From positions 7,109,001 through 7,173,000 of the forward strand of contig NZ_CP134053.1 of NCBI RefSeq assembly GCF_031583065.1: a stretch of DNA of 64,000 nt. Direction: 5' to 3'. Positions 1 through 9,419 of this stretch are shown here, in pieces. The DNA is from Streptomyces sp. CGMCC 4.7035 (GTDB lineage: Bacteria; Actinomycetota; Actinomycetes; Streptomycetales; Streptomycetaceae). Within the stretch, counting starts at the first letter, position 1; every line of letters begins with the position of its first letter. The notes beneath the pieces were generated by a model. The model searched no databases. It was given only the letters and a program-made list of their open reading frames with translations, and was not told where the DNA came from. The position numbers and the translations under genes were made by a program.

Positions 1-344
1 CGGGCGGAAAGACCGACACCGGTGTACTGGCCGTCGAGGGCCTCCTCGAACTCCTGGTACTCGCCCTGGGAGTAGACGGCGCTCCAGCGGTCACCGCTGC
101 GGCTGACGGCGCGCTCGGCGGCCTCCATCGGAGACTTGCCGTCGGCCATCGCCTTCGCGGCCGCCTCGGCGACGTCCTCGTGGTGGCCGGCCGGAACCGC
201 CGGCTCGGCAGAGGGGGTCTTGTGGAGGGTCTCGTCGAACGATCCCGTCGCGGCGCCCGCGACGAGGATGCTCGCGAAGACCAACGTCAGGGCCGCCCCG
301 TGGCGGATGCGGCGGGGCTGACAGAACAGGTCGCGGCCTGACAT
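1..344 (-). CDS. S41 family C-terminal processing peptidase, N-terminal part (cut by window edge)
   Basis: Only the first 114 codons are in the window; the gene runs off the left edge. The visible protein starts MSGRDLFCQPRRIRHG, followed by one hydrophobic segment (about residues 17-34, rich in A/L/V) that acts as signal or anchor, then an acidic, Ala-rich stretch and YTGVGLSA. That last motif resembles the entry into the PDZ region of tail-specific (Ctp/S41) proteases, secreted serine proteases with a Ser/Lys dyad. No catalytic residues are visible here. Placement directly after ftsE-ftsX and (beyond the window) before smpB is the usual Streptomyces order, which supports the call as much as the sequence does. 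A strong hairpin separates it from ftsX. Confidence 0.72.
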   Translation of the reverse strand, partial: MSGRDLFCQPRRIRHGAALTLVFASILVAGAATGSFDETLHKTPSAEPAVPAGHHEDVAEAAAKAMADGKSPMEAAERAVSRSGDRWSAVYSQGEYQEFEEALDGQYTGVGLSA

Positions 345-366
345 GCGGGTGAGTCTAGGACAACGC

Positions 367-402
367 ACGAGGCCGTACGGGCGGTTGCCCGTACGGCCTC
401 GT
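367..402 (-). terminator. Perfect 16-bp hairpin after ftsX
   Basis: Arms 367-382 and 387-402 are exact reverse complements with a GGTT loop. The hairpin lies 9 nt past the ftsX stop and ends 23 nt before the next gene's start. There is no U-run, as is common for Streptomyces terminators. It shares the core ACGAGGCCGTACG with the hairpin at 24054-24095. Confidence 0.75.
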
Positions 403-411
403 TGGCATGCG

Positions 412-1329
412 TCACACCTTCAGGTACTTGCGCAACGCGAAGAACGCGGCAAGCGCCGGCATCAGGAAACTCGCGGCGAGGATGAGCGGAAGCTTGGTGA
501 GGACCGCGTCCCAGCCGACGAAATTGATGAGTTGGAGCTTCTCGGACAGCGCCACGCCGTGGTCGATCACGAAGTACTGCCCGAGGACGAGGAAGGTGCA
601 GGCGATGGTGCCGCCGATGAGTCCGGCGACCGCGGCCTCCATGATGAACGGCGCCTGGATGTAGAAGCCGGAGGCGCCCACCAGCCGCATGATGCCGGTC
701 TCACGACGACGGCTGAACGCGGAGACGCGCACCGTGTTGATGATCAGCAGGAGCGCCACGAACAGCATCACGATCATCACCAGGAGCGCCGCCCCGTTGA
801 GATACCCCAGCAGCTTGAAAAGGTTGTCCAGGATGCCCTTTTGGTCCTGCACGGACTGCACGCCGGCCCGGCCGTTGAAGGCGCTCGCGATGACCTGGTA
901 CTGCTCGGGGTTCTTCAGCTTGATGCGGTACGACTCCTGCATCTGGTCCGGCGTGAGCGAGCTGGCCAGCGGGGAGTCGCCGAACTGTTCCTTGTAGTGC
1001 TTGTAGGCCTGGTCCTGCGACTCGTACAGGACCTTGTCGACCACCGACATCTTGTCCAGGTCGGTCTTGATCTGTTCCTTCTGCTCGGTGGTCACCGCGC
1101 CCTTGGCGCAGTTGGGGTCGGACTCTGCGTCGCTCTTGTTGCAGAGGAAGATCGAGACGTTGACCTTGTCGTACCAGTAGCCCTTCATCTGGTTGACCTG
1201 GTCGCTCATCAGGAGCGAACCGCCGAACAGGGCCAGGGAGAGGCCGACGGAGACGATGACCGCGAAGGTCATCGTCAGGTTGCGGCGGAGACCGACACCA
1301 ATCTCCGAGAGAACGAACTGCGCGCGCAT
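412..1329 (-). CDS. ftsX: Cell division ABC transporter, permease subunit FtsX
   Basis: Membrane partner of FtsE. In actinobacteria FtsEX does not import anything; it passes ATP hydrolysis across the membrane to peptidoglycan hydrolases at the division septum. The 305-aa protein has the FtsX layout: a short cytoplasmic N-terminus, TM1 (about 20-42), and an extracellular domain of about 130 residues. That domain holds two cysteines (in FLCNKSD and DPNCAKG) that could form a disulphide. Three C-terminal TM segments (about 178-203, 225-250, 275-297) end in the basic tail ALRKYLKV. It follows ftsE with a 34-nt gap in the same direction, so the two are almost certainly co-transcribed. Length is typical of actinobacterial FtsX. 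Confidence 0.95.
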   Translation of the reverse strand: MRAQFVLSEIGVGLRRNLTMTFAVIVSVGLSLALFGGSLLMSDQVNQMKGYWYDKVNVSIFLCNKSDAESDPNCAKGAVTTEQKEQIKTDLDKMSVVDKVLYESQDQAYKHYKEQFGDSPLASSLTPDQMQESYRIKLKNPEQYQVIASAFNGRAGVQSVQDQKGILDNLFKLLGYLNGAALLVMIVMLFVALLLIINTVRVSAFSRRRETGIMRLVGASGFYIQAPFIMEAAVAGLIGGTIACTFLVLGQYFVIDHGVALSEKLQLINFVGWDAVLTKLPLILAASFLMPALAAFFALRKYLKV

Positions 1330-1363
1330 GGCGTCTTCTTGGGGCCTTTCCGTGGACGGTGGA

Positions 1364-2053
1364 TCAGTGCTGGTAGCCGTAGACGCCGCGCGCCTGGTCG
1401 CGGACGAGGCGGCCCTTCTCCAGCTCGATGACGCGCTTGCGCATCTGGTCCACGATGTTCTGGTCGTGGGTCGCCATCACCACGGTCGTGCCCGTCCGGT
1501 TGATCCGGTCGAGCAGCTTCATGATGCCGACGGAGGTCTGCGGGTCGAGGTTGCCGGTGGGCTCGTCGGCGATCAGCAGCTTGGGCCGGTTGACGAAGGC
1601 CCGCGCGATGGCGACGCGCTGCTGCTCGCCACCGGACAGCTCGCCGGGCATCCGGTCCTCCTTGCCGCCGAGCCCGACGAGTTCGAGCACCTGAGGCACG
1701 GACTTGCGGATCTCGCCGCGCGACTTGCCGATGACCTCCTGCGCGAAGGCCACGTTCTCGGCGACCGTCTTGTTCGGCAGGAGGCGGAAGTCCTGGAACA
1801 CCGTCCCCAGCTGGCGGCGCATCTGCGGCACCTTCCAGTTGGAGAGGCGGGCGAGGTCCTTGCCCAGGACGTGCACCTGGCCGTGGCTGGCGCGCTCCTC
1901 GCGCAGGATCAGCCGCAGGAAGGTGGACTTTCCGGAGCCGGAGGACCCCACGAGGAAGACGAACTCGCCCTTCTCCACTTCCAGGGAGACATCCCTCAGG
2001 GCAGGGCGGTTCTGCTTGGGGTAGACCTTGGACACGTTGTCGAATCGGATCAC
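1364..2053 (-). CDS. ftsE: Cell division ABC transporter, ATPase subunit FtsE
   Basis: Cytoplasmic ATPase of FtsEX, recruited to the septum. From the GTG at 2053 it is 229 aa, the normal FtsE length, starting (M)[11 protein letters not shown]. The reading frame stays open much further upstream, but that extension is Arg/Pro-rich without family similarity, so I rejected it. Visible motifs: Walker [10 protein letters not shown] (about 36-44), ABC signature [14 protein letters not shown], Walker [13 protein letters not shown], and the switch histidine in VVMATHDQN. The FtsE-specific N-terminus and direct coupling to ftsX make the assignment firm. The ribosome binding site before the GTG is weak. 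Confidence 0.95.
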   Translation of the reverse strand: MIRFDNVSKVYPKQNRPALRDVSLEVEKGEFVFLVGSSGSGKSTFLRLILREERASHGQVHVLGKDLARLSNWKVPQMRRQLGTVFQDFRLLPNKTVAENVAFAQEVIGKSRGEIRKSVPQVLELVGLGGKEDRMPGELSGGEQQRVAIARAFVNRPKLLIADEPTGNLDPQTSVGIMKLLDRINRTGTTVVMATHDQNIVDQMRKRVIELEKGRLVRDQARGVYGYQH

Positions 2054-2336
2054 GGATGCACCACGGGCCGTTGGGGGTAGGTGAGCGTGACCATACGCGA
2101 AGCGGGTGCGGGCGCGCAGGCACCGGTCGGGGTTGCGTGCGGGTTGTGCGTTTTTGTACCGGGCAAAGGGGCCGCACCCGTGAACAAGGAGCGTTTCCGC
2201 GGCTGACCGGCGGAGCGTGGGGGCAGGATACGGCCGACCGCGCCGAAATCCGCGGAACCTGGCACAGTGGAGTGGGGAACGGTTGCGTCCCCGGAAGCGT
2301 TGTGTACGTGAAAGCGGCACAAGGAGGGCGAGGCGC

Positions 2337-2528
2337 ATGACGTACGACCGATTGGTGTGCGCGAACTGCGCGGCGCCCGTGAGTGAGGGTCGCTGCCCCG
2401 TCTGCCGTGCCAGCCGGGAGCGCCTCCAGCAGGAAAGCCCCTGGTCGGGGCTGAATCCGACGGCACTGATCGTGCTCCTGGCCGTGCTGATCGCGGCGGT
2501 GGCGCTGCTGGCGCACCAGACGGCGTAG
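2337..2528 (+). CDS. Small zinc-ribbon membrane protein, function unknown
   Basis: A 63-aa protein with an excellent ribosome binding site (AAGGAGGG at 2321-2328). It begins [18 protein letters not shown] and carries two CxxC knuckles (CANC and CPVC) about 14 residues apart, so it likely binds one zinc. A short polar linker follows, then one hydrophobic segment (about 40-60, [18 protein letters not shown]) ending the protein. Predicted topology: cytoplasmic zinc ribbon with a C-terminal membrane anchor. It is transcribed away from ftsE across about 280 bp. I do not recognise a characterised homologue and assign no function. Confidence 0.7.
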   Translation: MTYDRLVCANCAAPVSEGRCPVCRASRERLQQESPWSGLNPTALIVLLAVLIAAVALLAHQTA

Positions 2529-2551
2529 CGGACGCCGATACGGACGTACGG

Positions 2552-2584
2552 AAGGGCCCGGGACGGAGGACGCCCCGGGCCCTT
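2552..2584. terminator. Convergent terminator between the zinc-ribbon gene and the LAETG protein gene
   Basis: Arms 2552-2562 and 2574-2584 form an 11-bp perfect stem (AAGGGCCCGGG) with an 11-nt loop, between two converging stop codons (2528 and 2638), so it can serve both directions. Confidence 0.7.
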
Positions 2585-2637
2585 CTCACGCGTTTCTCAC
2601 GCCTGTGGATCAGGTCGCACGCCTTTTACGCCTGTGA

Positions 2638-3797
<1,160 letters not shown>

Positions 3798-3832
3798 AAG
3801 GCAACTGCCCCTATCTGCGGGGCAGTTGCCTT
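3798..3832 (-). terminator. Rho-independent terminator of prfB
   Basis: A 14-bp perfect stem (3798-3811 with 3819-3832, arm AAGGCAACTGCCCC), 7-nt loop, followed on the minus strand by a T-rich tract (TGTGTTTTTC). It sits 60 nt past the prfB stop and is the most classical terminator in the window. Confidence 0.88.
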
Positions 3833-3892
3833 GTCGACAAAGCGCTGTTGTTCGGGAGTGTCGTCGTCGGTCGTCACCGACCGTCGCCGGTA

Positions 3893-4999
3893 CTACTTCT
3901 CCTGCTGCTTGCGCCAGCGAATCCCGGCCTCGATGAACCCGTCGATCTCGCCGTTGAACACGGCCTCGGGGTTGCCGACTTCGTGCTCGGTCCGCAGGTC
4001 CTTGACCATCTGGTACGGGTGCAGGACGTACGAACGCATCTGGTTGCCCCAGGAGTTGCCACCGTCGCCCTTGAGGGCGTCCATCCTGGCCTGCTCCTCC
4101 TGCCGGCGCCGCTCGAGGAGCTTGGCCTGGAGGACGTTCATCGCGGAGGCCCTGTTCTGGATCTGGGACCGCTCGTTCTGGCAGGTGACCACGATGCCGG
4201 TGGGGAGGTGCGTGATCCGCACGGCGGAGTCGGTCGTGTTGACGCCCTGGCCGCCGGGGCCGGAGGACCGGAACACGTCGACCCGGAGGTCGGAGTCGTC
4301 GATCTCCACGTGGTCGGACTGCTCGACCACGGGAAGGATCTCCACACCCGCGAAGGAGGTCTGGCGCCGTCCCTGGTTGTCGTAGGGGGAGATCCGGACG
4401 AGCCGGTGGGTGCCCTGCTCGACGGAGAGGGTGCCGTAGGCGTACGGGGCCTGGACGGCGAACGTCGTGGACTTGATCCCGGCCTCTTCGGCGTACGACG
4501 TGTCGTAGACCTCGGTCTTGTAGCCGTGCTGCTCGGCCCAGCGCAGGTACATGCGCTGGAGCTTCTCGGCGAAGTCGGCGGCGTCGACGCCACCGGCCTC
4601 GGCACGGATGTTGACGAGCGCTTCCCGGGCGTCGTACTCGCCGCTGAGGAGCGTCCGCACCTCCATCTCGTCGAGCGCCTTCTTGACATCGACAAGCTCG
4701 GCCTCGGCCTCGGCGCGGGTGTCCGGGTCGTCCTCGGCCTCGGCGAGCTCGAAGAGCACACCGAGGTCGTCGATCCGGCCGCGCAGGGTCTCGGCCTTCC
4801 TCACCTCCGCCTGGAGGTGGGAAAGCTTGCTGGTGATCTTCTGCGCCTCGTCCGGGTTGTCCCAGAGGGACGGCGCGGCCGCCTGCTCCTCGAGCACGGC
4901 GATGTCTGCCCTCAGCTTCTCGAGGTCCAGAACGGCCTCGATCGACTCCATGGTCGAGGAGAGGGACTTCAGCTCTTCGGATACATCGACGACTGCCAC
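3893..4999 (-). CDS. prfB: Peptide chain release factor 2
   Basis: RF2 recognises UGA and UAA stop codons and triggers peptide release. From the GTG at 4999 the protein is 368 aa (start (M)[14 protein letters not shown]), the usual actinobacterial length. The GGQ catalytic motif lies in [18 protein letters not shown]. The codon-recognition loop shows [13 protein letters not shown], where E. coli RF2 has SPF. The frame is continuous, so the autoregulatory +1 frameshift of E. coli prfB is absent here. The frame stays open a few codons further upstream (to 5032), but GTG 4999 gives the family-typical N-terminus. It is transcribed alone, with its own terminator. Confidence 0.95.
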   Translation of the reverse strand: MAVVDVSEELKSLSSTMESIEAVLDLEKLRADIAVLEEQAAAPSLWDNPDEAQKITSKLSHLQAEVRKAETLRGRIDDLGVLFELAEAEDDPDTRAEAEAELVDVKKALDEMEVRTLLSGEYDAREALVNIRAEAGGVDAADFAEKLQRMYLRWAEQHGYKTEVYDTSYAEEAGIKSTTFAVQAPYAYGTLSVEQGTHRLVRISPYDNQGRRQTSFAGVEILPVVEQSDHVEIDDSDLRVDVFRSSGPGGQGVNTTDSAVRITHLPTGIVVTCQNERSQIQNRASAMNVLQAKLLERRRQEEQARMDALKGDGGNSWGNQMRSYVLHPYQMVKDLRTEHEVGNPEAVFNGEIDGFIEAGIRWRKQQEK

Positions 5000-5815
5000 G
5001 CATCCAGCGTAACGGCTCCGCCGGAGAGCCAATGCCGGGTGACCGGGTGGTCACGAAGTCACCCGGTGCCCAGGGGACCGCCGCGGGGGCTGCCGCCCCC
5101 GGCCCCCGCTTTGCCGACCTTGACGGCATCGCCCTCAAACTCCCTCCCCCAAGCTCTTCGAGCAGGGGGACCCCGGACGGGCTGCTCTTTCAGCCCCTCC
5201 GGCATTTGAAGAGCCGGGGCTCCGGGGCTGGCCCCGTAAAGGTCCGGCGAAGCCCCAGCGGGGTCCGAGGGCGGAGCCTGGGTCCGGGGGCGCAGCCCTG
5301 GTCAGGGCCCGAAGGCAGGGCGCAGGGCCGCAGACTCGGGCACGGCCCGAAGGCGAGGCGCACGGGCACCGACCCGCCGGGGGTCCAGGGGGCGGGGCGC
5401 AGGGCCACAGCCTTGGCCGGGCCCCGAGGGCCGGTGCAGGGCCGGAGCCCTGTACGGGTCCCAAGGGCCGGTGCAGGGCCGGAGCCCTGTACGGGTCCCG
5501 AAGGCAGGGCGCAGGGCCGCAGACCCGGGCAAGGCCTGAAGGCGAGGCGCACGGGCACAACCCCGAGCGAGACCCGAGGATGAGGCGCAGGGCCGCAGAC
5601 CTGGGCGACGCGCACGGGCACAACCCGGGCAAGACCCGAGGACGAGGCGCAGGGCCGCAGACCCCGGCGAGGTGCAGGGGCGCAGACCCGGGTGAGGTGC
5701 AAGGGCGCAGCCCCCGCCGGGGGTCCAGGGGCAGCGCCCCTGGCGGGGCGGAGGGGACGAGGTCCTGGGGAAGGGATGGGTAAGGGCGGCGGGGGCGAAA
5801 AACCTCCGGGCCCGG
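5000..5815. repeat. Non-coding, G-rich mosaic of direct repeats
   Basis: About 800 bp between prfB and the kinase gene hold no supportable gene; open frames are of the any-frame-open kind typical of GC-saturated DNA. The sequence is a patchwork of repeats. A 62-bp unit occurs at 5308-5369 and again at 5497-5558 with 3 mismatches. A 37-bp unit is repeated back to back (5427-5463, 5464-5500). There are many partial copies of GGCGCAGGGCCGCAGACC. A degenerate hairpin at 5173-5202 (12-bp arms, 1 mismatch) resembles the palindrome at 41740-41782. Confidence 0.8.
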
Positions 5816-7048
5816 TCAGGGCGCTGCCGACGCCGAGCTTCCCGTGGCCGGGGGCGGCGTGTCGTCGTCCCCCGACGTCGCCAGCCACGTGCCCACCCCC
5901 ACCGCCGCCACCAGCGCCACCACCACCGCGCCCAGCGCGATCCGGCGGCGGTGGGCCGAGGAGCGGTGGCGGGCCGAACCCGGCCGTGGGGCGCCCGCGG
6001 CCCGTGGCACGCGGGCCGTGCCACGGGCACCGCCCGCCAGCTCGTCCGGCGCCGGCACCCGCATCGACGTATGTGTGTCCCGGTTGGAGTCGGGCTTCGC
6101 CCCCGGCACCAGCGGCACCGCTCCACGCCGCACCCGCGCCCCCGTCGGCTCCCCCGGCACCGCCGCCTCGCTCGGCTCCTCCGTCGGCTCCGCGTCCGGC
6201 TCGTCCACTTCCAGCGGCGGCAACCCCGCCAGCAGCGGCAGCTGCTCCCGCAGCCGTGCCGCCAGCTCGGAGGCCCGCAGTCGCGACGCCGGGGCCTTGG
6301 CCAGACACTGCACCATGAGCTGCCACAGCTCGTCCGGGATGCCGGGAAGCGGAACCACCGTCTCCGTCACATGGCGGCGCAGCACCGCGCCCGGATGCCC
6401 CCCGCCGAACGGGGTGAAGCCCGCCAGCAGCTCGTACAGCACCGTCGCCAGCGCGTAGATGTCCACCGCCGCCCTCGGCGGCAGGCCCTCCACGATCTCC
6501 GGCGCCAGGTAGTCCGGAGTCCCGATGATCTTCGTCGCCCGGGTACGGCGCGGCGAATCGATCAGCTTCGCCACGCCGAAGTCCGTCAGCAGTGCCGGGT
6601 GCGAGCCGCCCGGACCGAGCGGCCCCTGCATGTCCAGCAGGATGTTCTCCGGCTTCACATCCCGGTGCACGACCCCCGCCGCGTGCGCCGCCGCCAGCCC
6701 GTCGGCGACATCCGCCACGATCGCCACCGCCGCCTCGGGCGCCAGCCGCCGTTCCCGGTCCAGCCGTGTGCGCAGATCCGTGCCCCGGACCAGGTCCATG
6801 ACCAGGGCCAGGTCGTTCCCGTCGACCACCAGGTCCCGTACGGACACCACGTTCGGGTGGTCGAGCCCCAGCAGCGCCGTGCGCTCCTGGACGAAGCGGC
6901 CCACGAGCTCCTGGTCGGACGCGAGGTCCTCACGCAGCAGCTTGATGGCGACGGGCCCGTCCGGACCCTCGCCCAGCCACACCGTGCCGGCGCTGCCCCG
7001 TCCCAGGATCTGGTTCGCGGTGTACCGGCTGCCGATCTTCCGTGCCAA
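5816..7048 (-). CDS. pkaB: Eukaryotic-type Ser/Thr protein kinase, PkaB-like
   Basis: Membrane-anchored Hanks-type kinase, 410 aa from a TTG at 7048. The TTG is chosen because GTAGGAG lies 5 nt upstream and the next residues, (M)ARKIGSRYTANQILGRG, match family starts. The kinase domain covers about 1-265: Gly-rich loop LGRGSAGTVW, Lys in VAIKLL, catalytic HRDVKPEN, DFG in TDFGVAKL, and APE in YLAPE. An acidic Pro/Glu linker follows (about 280-370), then one TM span (about 365-388, IALGAVVVALVAAVGVGTW) and a short Thr/Ser/Pro tail outside. It has no PASTA repeats. It lies 182 bp downstream of the second kinase on the same strand. Substrates are unknown; the FHA protein at 9420 is a candidate partner. 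Confidence 0.88.
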   Translation of the reverse strand: MARKIGSRYTANQILGRGSAGTVWLGEGPDGPVAIKLLREDLASDQELVGRFVQERTALLGLDHPNVVSVRDLVVDGNDLALVMDLVRGTDLRTRLDRERRLAPEAAVAIVADVADGLAAAHAAGVVHRDVKPENILLDMQGPLGPGGSHPALLTDFGVAKLIDSPRRTRATKIIGTPDYLAPEIVEGLPPRAAVDIYALATVLYELLAGFTPFGGGHPGAVLRRHVTETVVPLPGIPDELWQLMVQCLAKAPASRLRASELAARLREQLPLLAGLPPLEVDEPDAEPTEEPSEAAVPGEPTGARVRRGAVPLVPGAKPDSNRDTHTSMRVPAPDELAGGARGTARVPRAAGAPRPGSARHRSSAHRRRIALGAVVVALVAAVGVGTWLATSGDDDTPPPATGSSASAAP

Positions 7049-7230
7049 GGCTGCTCCTACTGAGGACGCGTGTTGCCGACGCTGGTCGACAAAACTACGC
7101 GTCCCGAAGGGCAACCTTCACCGTCGAGACCGAAATCACCCGTCGGATGTCGACAAATCCCCAGAGTCGCCGCCCCTTTGGGCGCGAGGCACCTCCCGCC
7201 CGCGGCACGACTTCCGGCCCGCTCCCGGTG

Positions 7231-8943
7231 CTACGAACCCCCGCCCAACTGCCCGATCCACCCGGTCACGGTCGAGAACCAGTCGGTCAGCTGGTCCCAG
7301 TACGACTTCGTCGTACCGATCCACTCCTGAAGCGGACTCAACTCCCAGACGAGCCACCCGGCGACGAACAGGATGACGATCGTGAACAGACAGCCCTTCA
7401 GGCAGCCGAGTCCGGGGATCTTCATCGGATTGGCGCTGCCCTGCCGCGGCGGCCGCGGCTCGCGCGCCGGACGCGGCGCCGGCTGCTGGGGCCGCTGCGG
7501 GGCGGGCTGCTGCGGCGCGGGCGCGTACCGCTGCTGTGGCTGCTGCTGAGGGGCAGGCGCGTACTGCTGATGCTGGGGCGCGTACTGCTGGGGCTGCTGC
7601 TGCGGATATCCGTACCCGGGCGCGGGCTGCTGCTGCCTGGGCTGCGGACGCCGCGGGGGCTGTTGCTGCGGCTGCTGGGGGCGGGCGACCTGCCGCTGCG
7701 GGCGGCGGCGCAGCGGGTCGTCGCCGGGGTCGAGGTACGCCTGGACCTGCGTCTGTTCATTACGGTCGCGGGCCGCGCGCAGCTGGTTCTGCCAGGGGTG
7801 CGGCTCCTCCGGCCGGGGCTGCCCGCCCGGCTGGTGCTGGGACACCGGCGGCATGACGGCCGTCGGGTCGGCCGCGCCGGTGTTCGGCAGGACGGCGGTG
7901 GGGTCCGCGGCGCCCACGGGCCCCGCCGACGTATGCGGCAGGACACTGGTCGCCGCGTTCGGGTCGTACGAGGCCGCCGCGCCCTGCGGCAGTACCTGCG
8001 TGGGGTCGGCGGCGCCGGGAACGGCGGTCGGGTCCGGGTCCGGCGCGAGCAGCGCGCCCACGCCCTCCGCGGCGGCGATCTGCGCGGAGTTCGCGTGCAC
8101 ACCGACACCCTCGGCGACGACCCGCAGCGCCCGCGCCAGGTTCTCGGCGCCGGGCCGTTCCGCCGGGTTCTTGCGCAGGCAGCGCTCTATGACGGTCCAC
8201 AACGGGTCGGGCACCGTCGACGGGCGCCGCGGCTCGGCGCTCAGATGCTGGTGGAGCACCTCAAGGGCCGTCCCGCCGCCGAACGGCGGACGCCCGGTGA
8301 CCAGCTCGTACAGCAGGATGCCGGCGCCGTAGACGTCGACGGCGGAGGTCTGCGGACGGCCCTCGGCCGACTCGGGGGCGATGTACGCGGGCGTGCCCAC
8401 GAACTCGCTCGTGCGCGTGAGGCCCGGCGAGTCGGCCAGACGGGCGATGCCGAAGTCGGTCAGCATCGGGTGCATCTGGCCGGCGTCCTGCTTGAGCAGC
8501 ACGTTCGCGGGCTTCAGGTCGCGGTGCACGACACCGTCGGCGTGGCTCGCGGCCAGCGCGTCGGCGATCTGCGCGGTGAGCAGGGCGGCGGCGACCGGCG
8601 TGAAGGGGCCGTTCTCCCGGAGGTAGCGGTGCAGGTCGGGGCCGTCGACGAGGTCCATGACCAGCGCCAGCAGCTCACCCTCGACCACCAGATCGCGCAC
8701 CCGCACGATGTTCGGGTGGGTCAGGCGGAGCAGGACGGACCGCTCCCGCAGGAACCGCATCACGATGTCCGGATCGCCGGCCAGCTCTTCCTTGAGGACC
8801 TTGATCGCCACGGTCTCGCCGGGCTGGCCCGCGACGGCCGCCTCGGCCCCCGCGGTCTCACGCTGGCGGGCTCGCCAGACGGTGCCCGTGGCGCCGCGTC
8901 CGAGCGGCTCCTCGAGCAGGTACTTGCTGCCTACCGGCCGCAC
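7231..8943 (-). CDS. pkaA: Eukaryotic-type Ser/Thr protein kinase, PkaA-like
   Basis: 570 aa from a GTG at 8943 with GGGAG about 8 nt upstream. The kinase domain (about 1-290) has the Gly loop LGRGATGTVW, VAIKVLKEEL, HRDLKPANVLLK, TDFGIARL and YIAPES; a basic, slightly longer insertion precedes the ATP-binding lysine. A long low-complexity region rich in Pro, Gln and Ala (about 310-500, including DPTAVLP repeats and PQQQPQQ runs) comes next. One TM span follows (about 515-538, CLFTIVILFVAGWLVWEL), then a short extracytoplasmic tail ending GQLGGGS. This size and layout fit S. coelicolor PkaA. It is the first gene of the minus-strand kinase pair and diverges from the FHA-ATPase gene, sharing a 476-bp upstream region. 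Confidence 0.88.
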   Translation of the reverse strand: MRPVGSKYLLEEPLGRGATGTVWRARQRETAGAEAAVAGQPGETVAIKVLKEELAGDPDIVMRFLRERSVLLRLTHPNIVRVRDLVVEGELLALVMDLVDGPDLHRYLRENGPFTPVAAALLTAQIADALAASHADGVVHRDLKPANVLLKQDAGQMHPMLTDFGIARLADSPGLTRTSEFVGTPAYIAPESAEGRPQTSAVDVYGAGILLYELVTGRPPFGGGTALEVLHQHLSAEPRRPSTVPDPLWTVIERCLRKNPAERPGAENLARALRVVAEGVGVHANSAQIAAAEGVGALLAPDPDPTAVPGAADPTQVLPQGAAASYDPNAATSVLPHTSAGPVGAADPTAVLPNTGAADPTAVMPPVSQHQPGGQPRPEEPHPWQNQLRAARDRNEQTQVQAYLDPGDDPLRRRPQRQVARPQQPQQQPPRRPQPRQQQPAPGYGYPQQQPQQYAPQHQQYAPAPQQQPQQRYAPAPQQPAPQRPQQPAPRPAREPRPPRQGSANPMKIPGLGCLKGCLFTIVILFVAGWLVWELSPLQEWIGTTKSYWDQLTDWFSTVTGWIGQLGGGS

Positions 8944-9419
8944 GTCATGCGCTCCCTGCTGCTTGCCTGACTGGTCCGTTCACCCTGCTACAGGTGTTCC
9001 GACCACTGTAGTGCCGCAGTACCTGGCACAGGGCTGTCGACCGCCTGTGCGTGCGCGGCCGCGTTTTCACAGCCGACATGGTTCACGTACTCGGCTTCCG
9101 CATGTGTTCGAGCTTCCGCATGTGTTCGATGAGAGGACGCTCGCCCGGACGCACTTGGTTGCCCGATGGGGGCGTGACCGATCTCAAGCGGACACGGGCC
9201 GGGCATTGGTCAGGCACTTTTACGGGCAGAGCCGACCAATCAAGATCACTTGGCGGTGGGGGGCGGGCGCGTTGTCAGTGACAGGTGCGAGGATGCATCC
9301 CGTACTGGCCTCTGTGCTCGTGTGCGGTGGGGGGAGTTCGCGGTGTTCGCGGTGGGGGACCGCGACACGGCTCCGTCCTCCGTCCGCGGGCGCCCGTGCA
9401 GAAGGGACCGCTGACGGCG
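8944..9419. promoter_or_regulatory. Divergent regulatory region between the kinases and the FHA-ATPase
   Basis: 476 bp with no gene. It contains an exact 18-bp tandem duplication (9094-9111 and 9112-9129) and an 11-bp palindrome TGTCAGTGACA (9273-9283) that could be a regulator site. Base composition is less GC-rich than the flanks around 9050-9130 and 9230-9255. No clear -35/-10 pair was found. Confidence 0.45.
9094..9129. repeat. Two perfect 18-bp tandem repeats in the divergent promoter region
   Basis: GCTTCCGCATGTGTTCGA occurs at 9094-9111 and again, with no gap, at 9112-9129. Non-coding location between two start codons suggests tandem regulator sites or a simple slippage event. Confidence 0.9.

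Noticed and set aside
3893..5032. Programmed frameshift in prfB as in E. coli
   Set aside because: The reading frame is continuous from the GTG at 4999 to the stop, with no internal UGA near the start.
5190..6326. 378-codon frame reading from the kinase tail into the repeat mosaic
   Set aside because: It uses the wrong frame relative to the kinase and its sequence mirrors the DNA repeats; no protein family features.
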